DNA of 59,711 nucleotides from Deltaproteobacteria bacterium. GTDB taxonomy: Bacteria > Desulfobacterota > Desulfarculia > Adiutricales > Adiutricaceae. Under the pieces are notes generated by a model. That model had not been told where the DNA came from and ran no database searches. It was given only the letters and a program-made list of their open reading frames with translations. Positions 27,280 to 37,365 of this stretch are shown piece after piece; position 1 is the first letter of the stretch; the number at the start of each line of letters is the position of its first letter. The stretch spans positions 1-59,711 of the forward strand of contig JAISMF010000058.1 in NCBI GenBank assembly GCA_031276865.1, given 5' to 3'. Position numbers and translations under genes: made by a program.

Positions 27280-28215
27280 AAATGAACCTCACAGGAACAA
27301 TATCTTGGGCCCAAAATGTAAATGCTTCCGTTGGCTGAATACCGGAAAGCAATTTATGAAAGTTCCAGACATCCGGAGAGAAACTCAGGCGTCTATTTTA
27401 CTCTACTCAGCCATGATTTGTCCAGCGGAAAAACACAAAAGTTGTTAATAACACACCAATAAATGTAATAAAGGCATTATATTATTTATATTAAATAATA
27501 TTAATTGACATAAATATAAAATATTAAATAAAAGAATATAAAAATGAACTTTAATTTAAATTAAGATCTAAATTTGAGAAAATTCATGTTTTTTATCAGC
27601 AAAATATCTATCTGTTAAACATGGCCATTAATCAGAAAAATTTGAAATAGCGCAAAAATATTCGCCAAACGCGCGTCCTAATCTGTAATCTCTCGCGATA
27701 TTGGTTCCGGATAAATTTTTTTGCTCATTTCTCCTCCTATTTCATTACAACTACCTCATATTCTATAAGCTTTCTATCATTTTTTAATCACAGACGCTTT
27801 ACATGTTGTTTGAAAAAATAGTGAAACAACAATATAAGCAAGTATCGGGAAATCCGATTTCCTTTACGTGGCCAGCTTGAGGCATTAAACTATGTTAAAG
27901 TGTAAACACCGCGCCATTGAAAAAAACATGGAAAAGACAGCACATAAAGATACGCGACAAATAGAGGATAATAAATATGCCAAATCGTGCGGATATTTTA
28001 GTTTTAACTTTTATAAAATAGCCATTGTCATCGCAGAGTGAACAAAAATTTTGGTGGTTTTAAAAAAGAGTTATCAATTTAATTTTTAAAACTTATATCA
28101 TCAATCTAAAAAGGTAAATCGTCAATATTTTTCAATCACAAAAAATTTAAAATAAAAAAATGAGTTATTAAAAATAACGTTCTTAAGTTGAAATAAAATC
28201 AAATTCAATAAATTA
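27280..28215. other. Long AT-rich intergenic region
   Basis: About 935 bp, very AT-rich. No open frame with coding character, no repeat or RNA structure recognised. Confidence 0.45.
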
Positions 28216-29106
28216 TTAAATTTCTCCTTTTGGAAATAGATTAAATTTATTAACGAAATGCACCGGTTTTAGTGACAGTTTGGAATTCCTTAGACCTGGG
28301 AGCCCCAGATCTTGTTCTCTATTGACATACTGAGCATCAGGGAAAAACATACCGCAAAAATTTGAAAAAACAGCCACATATATACCTCTTATGTCCGGAT
28401 TGCCCTTCTCAACATGCACCACAATTGTGTCCTCATTCAACATCTCGCCAATGGAAAAACCTTCAATTCTCCCGTTAACCTTGACAGCGAGTCCTGATAC
28501 CTCGAGCTCCTCGAAATTATTCAAAAGTTCGGATATAGCCGCCTTTTCCATAATAAGGTGCGAACTTGAGGAACCTTGTTCAACTTTATTGTCCATCCAC
28601 CTATCATCCAGCGACATCAGCTCCGGAAATAATTCACTGGTTATCCGAGCGAATTCATGAGGATAGTTGTTGCGGAAGTAGTTATAGTGGTTTTTCTTCT
28701 GGTGCATGATCCTTCCCGACAGGGTTATGAGCTTGTTATTTGAATAAACATAATCGTCATTATCTCTGTCCGGAACGATCAGCCAGCCAGGGCGCTCTTG
28801 GCTGATGAAATCCTTACAATTTTCGGGAACCCTGGAAAAAAAGGGAGACTCCATACAGTCAGCGAGAAAATCCCAGGCCTCCGGCGACTTATAATCCCCC
28901 AAAGGCGGAAGGCAGAAGGGTTTCGCCTCCTTAGGATCCGCCATGACGCAAAGCGAGTCGCCCAGCCGCGCCCAAGTGAAATTATAATAATGACGCCAAA
29001 TAAAAAGATTGGTGAAATTACAATCTGATGCTGATAAGGGGTATTTTTTTTCATATTCGATAAACATTGCCCTATCATTTAAACTTAAAGGCGTAAAGGA
29101 TGGCAT
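28216..29106 (-). CDS. DUF2156 (phosphatidylglycerol lysyltransferase C-terminal-like) protein
   Basis: 296 residues matching the GNAT-like DUF2156 family: DYVYSNNKLITLSGRIMHQKKNHYNYF in the middle and FCGMFFPDAQYVNREQDLGLPGLRNSKLSLKPV at the end are signatures. Family members related to MprF use aminoacyl-tRNA to modify lipids, but stand-alone short forms like this one, without membrane segments, have no established substrate. Start ATG at 29106 with AAAGG upstream. AT-rich, monocistronic. Confidence 0.82.
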   Translation of the reverse strand: MPSFTPLSLNDRAMFIEYEKKYPLSASDCNFTNLFIWRHYYNFTWARLGDSLCVMADPKEAKPFCLPPLGDYKSPEAWDFLADCMESPFFSRVPENCKDFISQERPGWLIVPDRDNDDYVYSNNKLITLSGRIMHQKKNHYNYFRNNYPHEFARITSELFPELMSLDDRWMDNKVEQGSSSSHLIMEKAAISELLNNFEELEVSGLAVKVNGRIEGFSIGEMLNEDTIVVHVEKGNPDIRGIYVAVFSNFCGMFFPDAQYVNREQDLGLPGLRNSKLSLKPVHFVNKFNLFPKGEI

Positions 29107-29526
29107 ACATTACCTTTAATTATAATATTATATAGAACGGATTGAATGATACCGCTGGTAATGAGGTCAAAATCACACCGCCGCATGGGCGCTGTATAGC
29201 CCACAAAACAAACATTATGATAGTTTTTAAACTATTTAGCAAGTTTTTTGATGAAAAAAAATGGGGGTTAAACTTATTCAGATTTAAAAAAAGCATGTCA
29301 AGATTGGTAAAACAAGAATGGGATGAATGAATAACGACGACGGTGAGTGAAACGCTTATGAATTATCTTACCCGGATAAATCGTTAACAAATTAAAAACA
29401 TTATTCGTTTATCAAGCCCGATTTTCTGGCTGGAAAACATTTATGGAAAAACGATAACAGAAGATATGGGATAATCAACATAAATATAAATTTGATTAAT
29501 AAAATCAATTTATTTGATTTTAAACA
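29107..29526. other. Intergenic region
   Basis: About 420 bp, AT-rich. A weak AAATCAA/TTGATTT hairpin at about 29502-29521 may end the addA transcript. Confidence 0.35.
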
Positions 29527-32500
29527 TCAAAGCTCCAATCTGCTTGGATACCAGAGCGCGGTTTTGATATTATTTTTAAATCCGGTTTTTCTCAGAGCGG
29601 TCAGATATATATCGAGCTGCTTATCATAGCTTGGGTTATCGTGAGCGCTTGAAAGTTTATAATCAACAAGATATCCGTCTCCGCTTTTTTCGATAAAGAA
29701 AAGATCAATCACTCCGTTAAGAAAAATAGGGCCGTTTCCGAACTCGTCCTCGTCAAGCTTCACCCACACAGGCAATTCACGGAAAACGGGAAGATTTTCT
29801 TTAAACGAGAGGGAAACGGACTGGCCTATATCGCTTTTTAAAAAGTCGAGGAAGGCGTATGTTATAAATGATATATCCTCATCATCAGGGTTGTAACATA
29901 ACTCATCAGCTTTAATTTGAATCAGTTCGCGAATTTTTTCAGAATCGGAGGAAAAGTCAGTTACCTCCATGACACTGTGAAAAAGCGTGCCCCGTTCGGA
30001 GGGAAGGAGATTGCCAAAACTGGCTCTGGGTTGGGAAGCATTCAGATAGGCAGGCATTTCCGAGTTTTCTATCGAAGCTAGAAGGCTTTCGATGCTTTTC
30101 GTGTTATTAGGGTCTTTAAGCGATGAGTGAAGAATGGAATATGTCGTCACGCTTAACGACAAATGCCCTCCGCGGGGAGGCGATTTAACCATTTGTATAT
30201 CGAAATTTTTAAAATCGTCAGTGTAATTAAAAGAATTGACAACTACTTCTTTCTTTTTTAATAAATTTTTATCATCGCGGTAAAAATGGTCTTTTTCAAG
30301 CATTTCTGGATTGGTGAATTCGCCTTCCTCAGTGAATCCGGTCGCATGGCAAGCGGCGAAATCTTTAATCGGAGGATAGACGCTAAGATTTCCTAGCCAG
30401 GATCCGTTATCGGAATAGTTTAACTTATTATTACTTTCATCTCCGTTTAGATCCTTTACGACACCGCCCTTATCAGCTTTTGTGTACTTCTTCGATTTTT
30501 TATCTCTTTCATCTAAAAGTTGTTTATTTTCTTCTCTTTTTTTCAGCTGGCTATCGCCCGGTGTAAGCCCTATAAAAGCTAAATGATCTCGGGCTCTAGT
30601 CGACGCCACATACAGGAGTCTTTTATTTTCAGCGGATGAAAATATTTTGTTTTCTTCCTGGAGCGTATTATAACCGCTTGTCTGAATACTTTTCTCTAAA
30701 CCCGTTACAGGAAATTGCAGGGCCACCTCGCCCGCGTCGCTGATAAAGATTCCTCCTCTATCATGGCTGGGCTTAGCGTCGGCTTCCGGTACGATGACCA
30801 CCTGGGATTGAAGTCCTTTTGATTTATGGACGGTCATTATATTTATCGCTCCGGTTGAAGGTTCTCCAGCCAGAATATCCTCATCTTCATCGGAGTCTCC
30901 TTCATATTCGGCGCTGGAAAGACTTCGTAGCTCTTGATCGACAATATCCACGGAGGAAAATGGAGACGCTGGATCGTTTAAGGGACGCCCTTTAAGCTGG
31001 CTTAAAAAGAATTGAACGTCTTTCACCCTCTTAGGAGATCCTAAAGGGCCTCCTATTATAAGAGGAAGGAGTTTTCTTTCTTCCAAGATATGCTCGATAA
31101 TTTCCCCAGGAGACCTTCTAAAGACGTGCTTTTGAACTTTATTGAGTAGAGTTCTCAAATCTTCCAAAACCTGGATATCCTCCTCTTTAATCCCAGCGGG
31201 AAATTTTTTAAAGGGAGTTTTAAACCATTCAGACAACGGTATTAATCCGTTAGAGAACTTAAGTTCCGACTTCGGAACTCCGGGGTAAGACAGTTCGGTC
31301 AGAGTGTCATTGCAAACAGGTCCAAGAGGCGATCCGAGGAGAAGCGCCAGGTGATAGTCAGGCGCTCTTCCAGCGAGATACAGATAAGCGGCGGAAAGAC
31401 CACGGATCTCGGGAAGGCTGTAAAGATTCCGTGATTTCACTATATGGCAGGGCCATCCCTCCTTAAGGAGGGCCTCCTGATAGGCTCTGGCGTTGGTTTT
31501 ACGCCTCAGGAGGATGTAAACGTCGCCGCACCTGCTTGGTCGCGGAATTTCGTCATCGGAATTCTGTTTTTTATCGGCTACTTTGATTTCTGTGTTCGGA
31601 TCAAAGAGGGTTTTGAGGTAAAATGTGAGTAGTTTCAATTGTCTATCGATTTTCAGCGTTTGTTCTTTGCTTTTATCAGCATCTTTATTGCCTAATAATA
31701 AGGCCAAATGAGGGGTATCGTAATGGTTTGGCCTTTCAGGGAACTGGATGCTATATCCTTCTTCTAAATAGGTAGTGAAAAATCCGTTAAAAAAGCTTAT
31801 GAGCCCGCTTTGCGAGCGGTAGTTCCGATCCAGGGTCAAAGCGTCGCCCCCGGCGTTTTTCAGCCTTTTTTCCAGCTCCAGCATAATCGCGGGCTCGGCT
31901 CCGCGGAAGCGGTAAATGCTTTGCTTGGGGTCGCCTATGACTTTAAGTTTCGGGGGAACCGCTGTGAAATCAAGATCGCCGAATGTAGTGTTATTTTCCG
32001 TCTCAGGCGCCAGGATAAGAGCGATGATATCGGCCTGCAACCTGTTTGTATCTTGAAATTCATCAATCATGACTAGGGAGAATTTATCCCTTTCCGCCTT
32101 GCGCACGAAGGGAAATTTAATCAGAATTTCTCTCGCGTAATACAACATATCGTCGTAGCTCAAAAGCCCATTTAAGATACGGTACTCACGCAGCCTTTTT
32201 ATCATCAGATTCGTAAGCGAGCAAAAACTGGAAAGAATCACGGCCGACATGTCCGCGCAGTAATGTGTTTTAAGGGAATTTAAATCTTCAATTAAACTAT
32301 TTTTTAATTCTTTTATCTCCGGCCCTCCGCAATTTCCTTTAAAAAAATCCAATAGCGAAGTTAGCCGGTTAACGATAAAGGGATTACTTATATCAACGCT
32401 ATGCGGAAGAGTTGTTATGATGTTGTTCACCAACCCGGCGCCTTCCAACCACTTCCGGGAAGTGTTTGACTGATTTTTAATAGCGGCCAAATCGTTTGCC

Positions 32501-33138
32501 AGCGATGCGGATAGCCTGGGGATGCGCTCCGTTAGTTCGGTGAAATTTTCCTGATTTTCCAATTTAGGCCGTAATTCATTCATGCCCCAGGATGAAGCCA
32601 AAGCGAGGGCGCGGACGAGCCAGCCTCTAAGAGACGCCGATCTGTCCAGGGAAAGGGGTACGACTTCTAAAATTTTTAAAAGATCAAAGTTTTTCTCGTG
32701 GATTAAATCAGCCAGAAGCTCGTCAATTTCTTCCCCTTGATCATCGGATATGCTAAAATTTTCGGTAAGTCCTATTAAATGCGCATGCCTTGTCACCAGA
32801 CCCAGAGCGTAGGAGTGGATCGTGCCGATCTCGGTTTGAGATAAAAACCTACTGGCCCTCTCCCAGAGGGAGCGGCCAACGGTGTCGCCGGTATTCTGAC
32901 ATCCCTCCAGCTTTTTTTTCACTTTTTCCTGAAGCCGCTCCTTCATTTCCGCCGCGGCTTTCTCCGTGTATGTCAGCGCCAGGATTGATGTTATCGGGCG
33001 CGTTTCCGGATCTTTTTCGATGAATTTCACAATGTATTCAATCAAAGTGTGGGTCTTCCCGCTCCCGGCTCCGGCGGTCACCACCAGATTTTTCTCCGAG
33101 GCGAGAACCTTCGACTGCGATTCGTTAAATTCGCTCAT
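29527..33138 (-). CDS. AddA-like UvrD-family helicase/nuclease
   Basis: 1203 residues. Superfamily 1A helicase with Q-motif FNESQ, Walker A TAGAGSGKTHTL (about 21-32), LTYTEKAAAEMKERL, Walker B IDEFQDTNRLQADI, GDPKQSIYRFRGAEP, DRNYRSQ, VHKSKGLQSQVVIVPE and NKRLLYVASTRARDHLAF. A C-terminal RecB-type nuclease has GTLFHSVME and GVIDLFF...LVDYK (D1159, K1161). With the upstream partner it should process double-strand breaks. The start chosen (MSEFNESQ, 33138) overlaps addB by 14 nt; the earlier in-frame ATG at 33195 adds 19 residues unlike the family. A charged insert of ~130 residues precedes the nuclease. AT-rich compared with addB's 5' half. Confidence 0.88.
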   Translation of the reverse strand: MSEFNESQSKVLASEKNLVVTAGAGSGKTHTLIEYIVKFIEKDPETRPITSILALTYTEKAAAEMKERLQEKVKKKLEGCQNTGDTVGRSLWERASRFLSQTEIGTIHSYALGLVTRHAHLIGLTENFSISDDQGEEIDELLADLIHEKNFDLLKILEVVPLSLDRSASLRGWLVRALALASSWGMNELRPKLENQENFTELTERIPRLSASLANDLAAIKNQSNTSRKWLEGAGLVNNIITTLPHSVDISNPFIVNRLTSLLDFFKGNCGGPEIKELKNSLIEDLNSLKTHYCADMSAVILSSFCSLTNLMIKRLREYRILNGLLSYDDMLYYAREILIKFPFVRKAERDKFSLVMIDEFQDTNRLQADIIALILAPETENNTTFGDLDFTAVPPKLKVIGDPKQSIYRFRGAEPAIMLELEKRLKNAGGDALTLDRNYRSQSGLISFFNGFFTTYLEEGYSIQFPERPNHYDTPHLALLLGNKDADKSKEQTLKIDRQLKLLTFYLKTLFDPNTEIKVADKKQNSDDEIPRPSRCGDVYILLRRKTNARAYQEALLKEGWPCHIVKSRNLYSLPEIRGLSAAYLYLAGRAPDYHLALLLGSPLGPVCNDTLTELSYPGVPKSELKFSNGLIPLSEWFKTPFKKFPAGIKEEDIQVLEDLRTLLNKVQKHVFRRSPGEIIEHILEERKLLPLIIGGPLGSPKRVKDVQFFLSQLKGRPLNDPASPFSSVDIVDQELRSLSSAEYEGDSDEDEDILAGEPSTGAINIMTVHKSKGLQSQVVIVPEADAKPSHDRGGIFISDAGEVALQFPVTGLEKSIQTSGYNTLQEENKIFSSAENKRLLYVASTRARDHLAFIGLTPGDSQLKKREENKQLLDERDKKSKKYTKADKGGVVKDLNGDESNNKLNYSDNGSWLGNLSVYPPIKDFAACHATGFTEEGEFTNPEMLEKDHFYRDDKNLLKKKEVVVNSFNYTDDFKNFDIQMVKSPPRGGHLSLSVTTYSILHSSLKDPNNTKSIESLLASIENSEMPAYLNASQPRASFGNLLPSERGTLFHSVMEVTDFSSDSEKIRELIQIKADELCYNPDDEDISFITYAFLDFLKSDIGQSVSLSFKENLPVFRELPVWVKLDEDEFGNGPIFLNGVIDLFFIEKSGDGYLVDYKLSSAHDNPSYDKQLDIYLTALRKTGFKNNIKTALWYPSRLEL

Positions 33139-36100
33139 CCAAACATCCTCCACACACCGCTCTAAAAGAGCAGCCGCCGCAGTTTTCCTCGTCATAGACG
33201 GGTTGTATGGCGCCAGTCAAAATCTGTTCAAAAATGTTTGCAAATATTTTTCTATCGCCGGCATTTACTTCTACTATCGGATCGCACGTTCGAGGATCAA
33301 TGAATTCGAAGAATCCTTTAACCTCGATATCCTTCTTTCCGGTCTTAAAACTCTTATCTTCCGCGACCACCATGGTGTAGAGCTGCACCGGATAGTTTAC
33401 CGGATCATCCTGTTCTAAATTTTTATACCTATCAGATCCCCTCGTCTTGTAATCAATCACACGGTATCCCCCGTTTTCTCCCTCTTCAATCCGGTCGATT
33501 CTTCCTTTGAGGTAAAACTCCGTTTTTCCCTCTTTCACAAGGAAGGGCGGATTGGAGGAGTCATTGTCGAAGGGCCATTCAAGTCCCTTGATTTTTTTTC
33601 CGATAAGATTTTCCTGCCTGGAGTGCCAAGAACGTAAAGCGCTTTTTACTTTAACTAAAAAAGACTTGAAGGCGGGTTTGCGACCGATTGCGAAGCTTTT
33701 CTCCATATCTTCGGCCGTTTTGGTGAAAATTTTTTCCAGACGGTCGAATTCCAGATCTTCCGGATTCGGATTCGGTTTCATAAGAGGCAGAAAAAACACT
33801 CTTAACGTGTTATGGAGCAGGTTCCCCTCCTCCAGGGAGCTGAAATCGCCCGTTCCGCCTTCCCAGTTTGAAAGTTTTAATACATGGCCGTACCAAAACG
33901 ATCTTGGGCATTTCTTGTATTCCTGAAGCATCCTGATGGAAATTAGAGGACGGCCATTGTAATTATTTTTTTCAAGCGAGGCCAGCCAGGCCTTCAGCTG
34001 CTCTTTCCGCATGCTTTCGGCCTCAGTTTCCTGCATCCTCTCAAGGCTCTCCCTTCTCCTTTCCATGTCTTTAAACAAATCCCTCTTCCCGTCCTTAAAC
34101 AGGCGTCCGTATTCCCGGGCGGCCGACTCTTTGTCGGGAAGGTTCGCCAAATACAGCATAAGCTCGTCGTAATCCCTGATCTTATCGGCCTTCGGGGGGA
34201 GAGGCCAGTCTCGTTTAACCCTTCTGGGCTCTCCCTTTTCGAACATGCTTTCTATGCTGTCTAAAATGGGCGAGGGCAGGAGGGTCCTTTTATTGTCATC
34301 CTGGCGGTGCCAGGATAGGGTCACTTTTTTCGCCTGGGAAAGGGCCCTGGTAAGGATCTCCTCTTCGCTCTGATACCTCTCGGCCGCGCTGGACCACAGC
34401 CTGCGGCCCAGAATGTTGGAAAGCGAGACAATGAAATCCTCGGGAAAATAGCTGGATTCGGCCTGGGCCCTGGGGTATACCTTATCGTTTAGACCCAGTA
34501 AAAAAAGCTCGTCAAAGAAGGCCCCGTGGAGATCCCGGTATCTGAGAAGATGAACCCCCTCCCCCCGACTTTCCTCACTATCGATGTTTATATTCAGGGC
34601 CTTCTCCAGGAGCAGGCGGAAGAACTTCAAACCGGGAGTCGGCGCCTCGGAGGAATTTCTCAGGGCGTGAAAAAGCGCCGTGAGAACGTCCATAAAGGCC
34701 TTCGCCGCGACGGCGTCTTTTCCGGCGTTTCTTTCGAAGCCACTCCCTCCCCCGTCTTCCTCCGAAGTTCGGCCCCGCTCTTCCGCCGCCCCCCACTTGA
34801 ACTCCTTGAGGGCGCTCCGGAACCTGGATTCGAATTCCCGCCAGCCTCCGGAGGCGGCGAGCTCTTCACCGGCCTTTTTTATAGCCGTAAGGTTCTTCTC
34901 CGTCTCCAGAACCCTGAAATCTCCGGTTTTCCGGTCCGCGCCGGCCTCGACCTCCCCGTAGAGCTTAAAGTAGTCGAAGAAGCCCATCCCTCCGCGGTCG
35001 TCCACGATATTGGAATCGTAAAGGGCTTTAAGCGGCACCCCGCCTCGGCTGAAACCAAAATAAGGGGATTCCAGGATCTTTATCACCCGGCTCAGCTCCC
35101 AGCGCGAGTCCCAGAGGTAAAGGAGGGACAGCGCCGCCGCGACGGGAGGCTCTCCGGCCAGAATATCCCCTTTTTTCCGGCGGAAAAAGAAACCGAAACG
35201 CCTGGCCACGTCTTCTAAAGCCGGGCCGAAAACCTCGAGCGAGGGAACGGCCACCGCCAGCTTATGGGGAGCCGCGCCCTCCCGCAGCAGCTTTTTCAGA
35301 GCGCGCCCCGCCTCCTCGGCCTCGTGATAGAGGGTGGGAGACTCGACAAAAGTCAGGCAGTCAGCCGGGACCAGCTTCTCGGGCTTGGATCCTGGGTCGA
35401 AGAGATGGTTGGTCACCCGGTGGAGAGCCGCGGGACACTCCGGCCGTTCCGGCGTCTCGGGATCGGTCCAGCTCAGCCTTATCTCCGATTCGCTCCTATC
35501 GCTTAAGTCCAGAACCAGCCCCAGACTCTGATAGCCCCTGATGGAGGCTCTCTTTTCCGAGGGGATGTAGGGCGGGGGAGCCAGCCGCAGCTCCACGCGC
35601 TCCACCACCCCGGTGAGTTTCTTGAGAAACTCGGCTTCAAAGGGGGAGAATCGGTCCGCGTGCTGGCAGTAGACGACTCTGACGCCCTTCAGGGCCTCGA
35701 AGGGCCTGCCTTTTTCCAGTTCGGAAAGCAGAAGGCGCCTCACGCTGACATCGTCTTGAAAAGCGGCCAAAAATTCCTCGTACTCCCGTCCCAGCCGGGC
35801 CACCACCCGGGACAGCTCACGGGGCTCGGCCATCTCCACCTCTTCCCAGGAAATGCCGGAGAGGCGCAGCCGGTCCAAGCCGTCCGCGAGCTGCTTGGTC
35901 AGATCCATGAGCCGCGACTCGGCGGGCTCGCCAGGAAGCCCCAGGACGCTCCAGAGCGATGGAGCCAGCTGGTAGAGTTTGAAAAATTTATGCCAGGGCC
36001 CGATCTCCCTGGGCCTCAGCTCGCTGGCCAACTGAGCCTCCAGCCTCAGAAAGGAGAGCACCTTCGGGCCCAGGACGGCCCCCTTCTCTTCCAAGATCTC

Positions 36101-36199
36101 TTCAATGATCTGGCTCCGGACCAGGGCGCTGGGCACAAGGATCAGCTTGTCCTGGGGAAAGAAGGGGGTGTCGAAAAGGGTTTTCCAGTGGGCCATCAT
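33125..36199 (-). CDS. AddB-like exonuclease with predicted iron-sulfur cluster
   Basis: 1024 residues, partner of the AddA-like gene it overlaps. The N-terminal half is an inactivated-helicase-like region with LILVPSALVRSQII where Walker A would be. The C-terminal PD-(D/E)XK nuclease shows YKKCPRSFWYGH, GNLLHNTL, GRIDRIEE and VIDYKTRG. Four C-terminal cysteines, C1007, C1010, C1016 and C1019 (CGGCSFRAVCGGC), plus the Cys in KKCPRSF, give the C...CxxCx5C pattern that holds a 4Fe-4S cluster in AddB. Start at MMAHWK. GC content falls from the 5' to the 3' half. Confidence 0.85.
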   Translation of the reverse strand: MMAHWKTLFDTPFFPQDKLILVPSALVRSQIIEEILEEKGAVLGPKVLSFLRLEAQLASELRPREIGPWHKFFKLYQLAPSLWSVLGLPGEPAESRLMDLTKQLADGLDRLRLSGISWEEVEMAEPRELSRVVARLGREYEEFLAAFQDDVSVRRLLLSELEKGRPFEALKGVRVVYCQHADRFSPFEAEFLKKLTGVVERVELRLAPPPYIPSEKRASIRGYQSLGLVLDLSDRSESEIRLSWTDPETPERPECPAALHRVTNHLFDPGSKPEKLVPADCLTFVESPTLYHEAEEAGRALKKLLREGAAPHKLAVAVPSLEVFGPALEDVARRFGFFFRRKKGDILAGEPPVAAALSLLYLWDSRWELSRVIKILESPYFGFSRGGVPLKALYDSNIVDDRGGMGFFDYFKLYGEVEAGADRKTGDFRVLETEKNLTAIKKAGEELAASGGWREFESRFRSALKEFKWGAAEERGRTSEEDGGGSGFERNAGKDAVAAKAFMDVLTALFHALRNSSEAPTPGLKFFRLLLEKALNINIDSEESRGEGVHLLRYRDLHGAFFDELFLLGLNDKVYPRAQAESSYFPEDFIVSLSNILGRRLWSSAAERYQSEEEILTRALSQAKKVTLSWHRQDDNKRTLLPSPILDSIESMFEKGEPRRVKRDWPLPPKADKIRDYDELMLYLANLPDKESAAREYGRLFKDGKRDLFKDMERRRESLERMQETEAESMRKEQLKAWLASLEKNNYNGRPLISIRMLQEYKKCPRSFWYGHVLKLSNWEGGTGDFSSLEEGNLLHNTLRVFFLPLMKPNPNPEDLEFDRLEKIFTKTAEDMEKSFAIGRKPAFKSFLVKVKSALRSWHSRQENLIGKKIKGLEWPFDNDSSNPPFLVKEGKTEFYLKGRIDRIEEGENGGYRVIDYKTRGSDRYKNLEQDDPVNYPVQLYTMVVAEDKSFKTGKKDIEVKGFFEFIDPRTCDPIVEVNAGDRKIFANIFEQILTGAIQPVYDEENCGGCSFRAVCGGCLDERI

Positions 36200-36420
36200 G
36201 CTTACCGTGAAGAGAAATCAGCCTTAAAGCGAACATTGTAACACAGATTTCGAATAATATGTCCACTTAGGTCCCGATAGCGGCGGCCAGATTGATTTTT
36301 AAAAAATCGAATCACCACCGGCCGACTCCAGGGATAGGCCGGGCTTAGGAGGCTTGGGATCCTGGAGGGAAACTTTTTTTAAAATTAAAATCATGTGCTT
36401 GTCAACCTCTTTTTATTAAA

Positions 36421-36512
36421 TATTACCCCGGCGGATAATAATTAGAAAGGTAAAAGGAAGAGATTCCCTTTAATACGTGATTATTTTCCAATATTTAACC
36501 GCCGGGGCAATA
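36421..36512 (-). mobile_element. MITE-like inverted-repeat element, copy 2
   Basis: 92 bp. Ends TATTACCCCGGCGG and CCGCCGGGGCAATA, with imperfect subterminal pairing reaching about 28 bp. The interior AGAAAGGTAAAAGGAAGAGA is identical to copy 1. Confidence 0.75.
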
Positions 36513-36546
36513 GTTATCTCAACGCGCTGAATTCCAGCCTATTATC

Positions 36547-36801
36547 ATGATTGTTTTACCAGCTATCACACACAATGCGATACGAGAATCCTTCGCCTAC
36601 AAATTCATCGTCATCCGTGAAGCCGTTAAACAAATAGCCAGATTCAACCCTTCCGTCATGGAACAAAATCCCGATCACCTAATTGTTGGAAGCTTTTATA
36701 ACACGCGATATCCTCCTCCACGAATATAACCAAATCGCTCCCCAATCTCTCTGGAATACCATCACCCGCAATCTTCCTGACATGCGCCACGCCGCTAAAT
36801 A
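36547..36801 (+). pseudogene. Frameshifted small gene between element copies 2 and 3
   Basis: Frame 1 encodes VLPAITHNAIRESFAYKFIV through DHLIVGSFYNTR. A shift near 36708 restores DILLHEYNQIAPQSLWNTI to a stop after DMRHAAK. Joined, these give a helical protein of about 84 residues with coding character across the break, so a decayed gene is more likely than chance. Family not recognised. Confidence 0.4.
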
Positions 36802-37205
36802 ACAAGTAAACTCCATGATAACAATCCTCCTTTTCTCGAAAATTCTTCCGCGAAACAGAAAAATAATAGTGTATGGATGACGCGTACGCAAAAAGTCTGG
36901 CGCGAAAACACTAAGAGAGGCGTTATGCTAAATATAGTATATATTGTAACTAACACATAGCACTTAAAGTAGTGGTTTTCTTTTAACCAATAATCTCAGA
37001 GGTTTTTGCGCTCGCTTCAAAGACGAAATAACCCCTTCTTTTTGAAGAAGTTCATATTTTTTCCTTGATCTGAAGATTTTTTTGTGCTATATATAATTTT
37101 AAATAATTATATTGTTATGTTTTTTTCATTTTATAAATTTTTATTAATTTAGAAATCATTAATTTTAGATATATAGTTAATTTATTTATTTCCTTTTGAT
37201 TATAA

Positions 37206-37297
37206 TATTACTCCGACGGTTAAATATAAGGAACAGTCAGGAATAAGGACAGGAATTCTGACTAACATTATGCCAACTTTTATCCGCCGGGGTAATA
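37206..37297 (+). mobile_element. MITE-like inverted-repeat element, copy 3
   Basis: 92 bp. Ends TATTACTCCGACGG and CCGCCGGGGTAATA, TA-flanked. It reads opposite to copies 1, 2 and 5. It ends 68 nt before the hipA start codon, so it lies in or next to the hipA promoter. Confidence 0.75.
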
Positions 37298-37365
37298 GTG
37301 ATATTTAAGAAATTATTCAATTCATCAATTGCTAATCAAGAAACTCTGGAGAAAAGGGGTGAATC

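Larger units (their letters stand above)
36200..37365. other. Intergenic region with two MITE-like elements
   Basis: About 1.17 kb upstream of both addB and hipA. It holds element copies 2 and 3 and a frameshifted small gene (listed separately). 37070-37200 is extremely AT-rich and probably contains the hipA promoter region. Confidence 0.5.
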
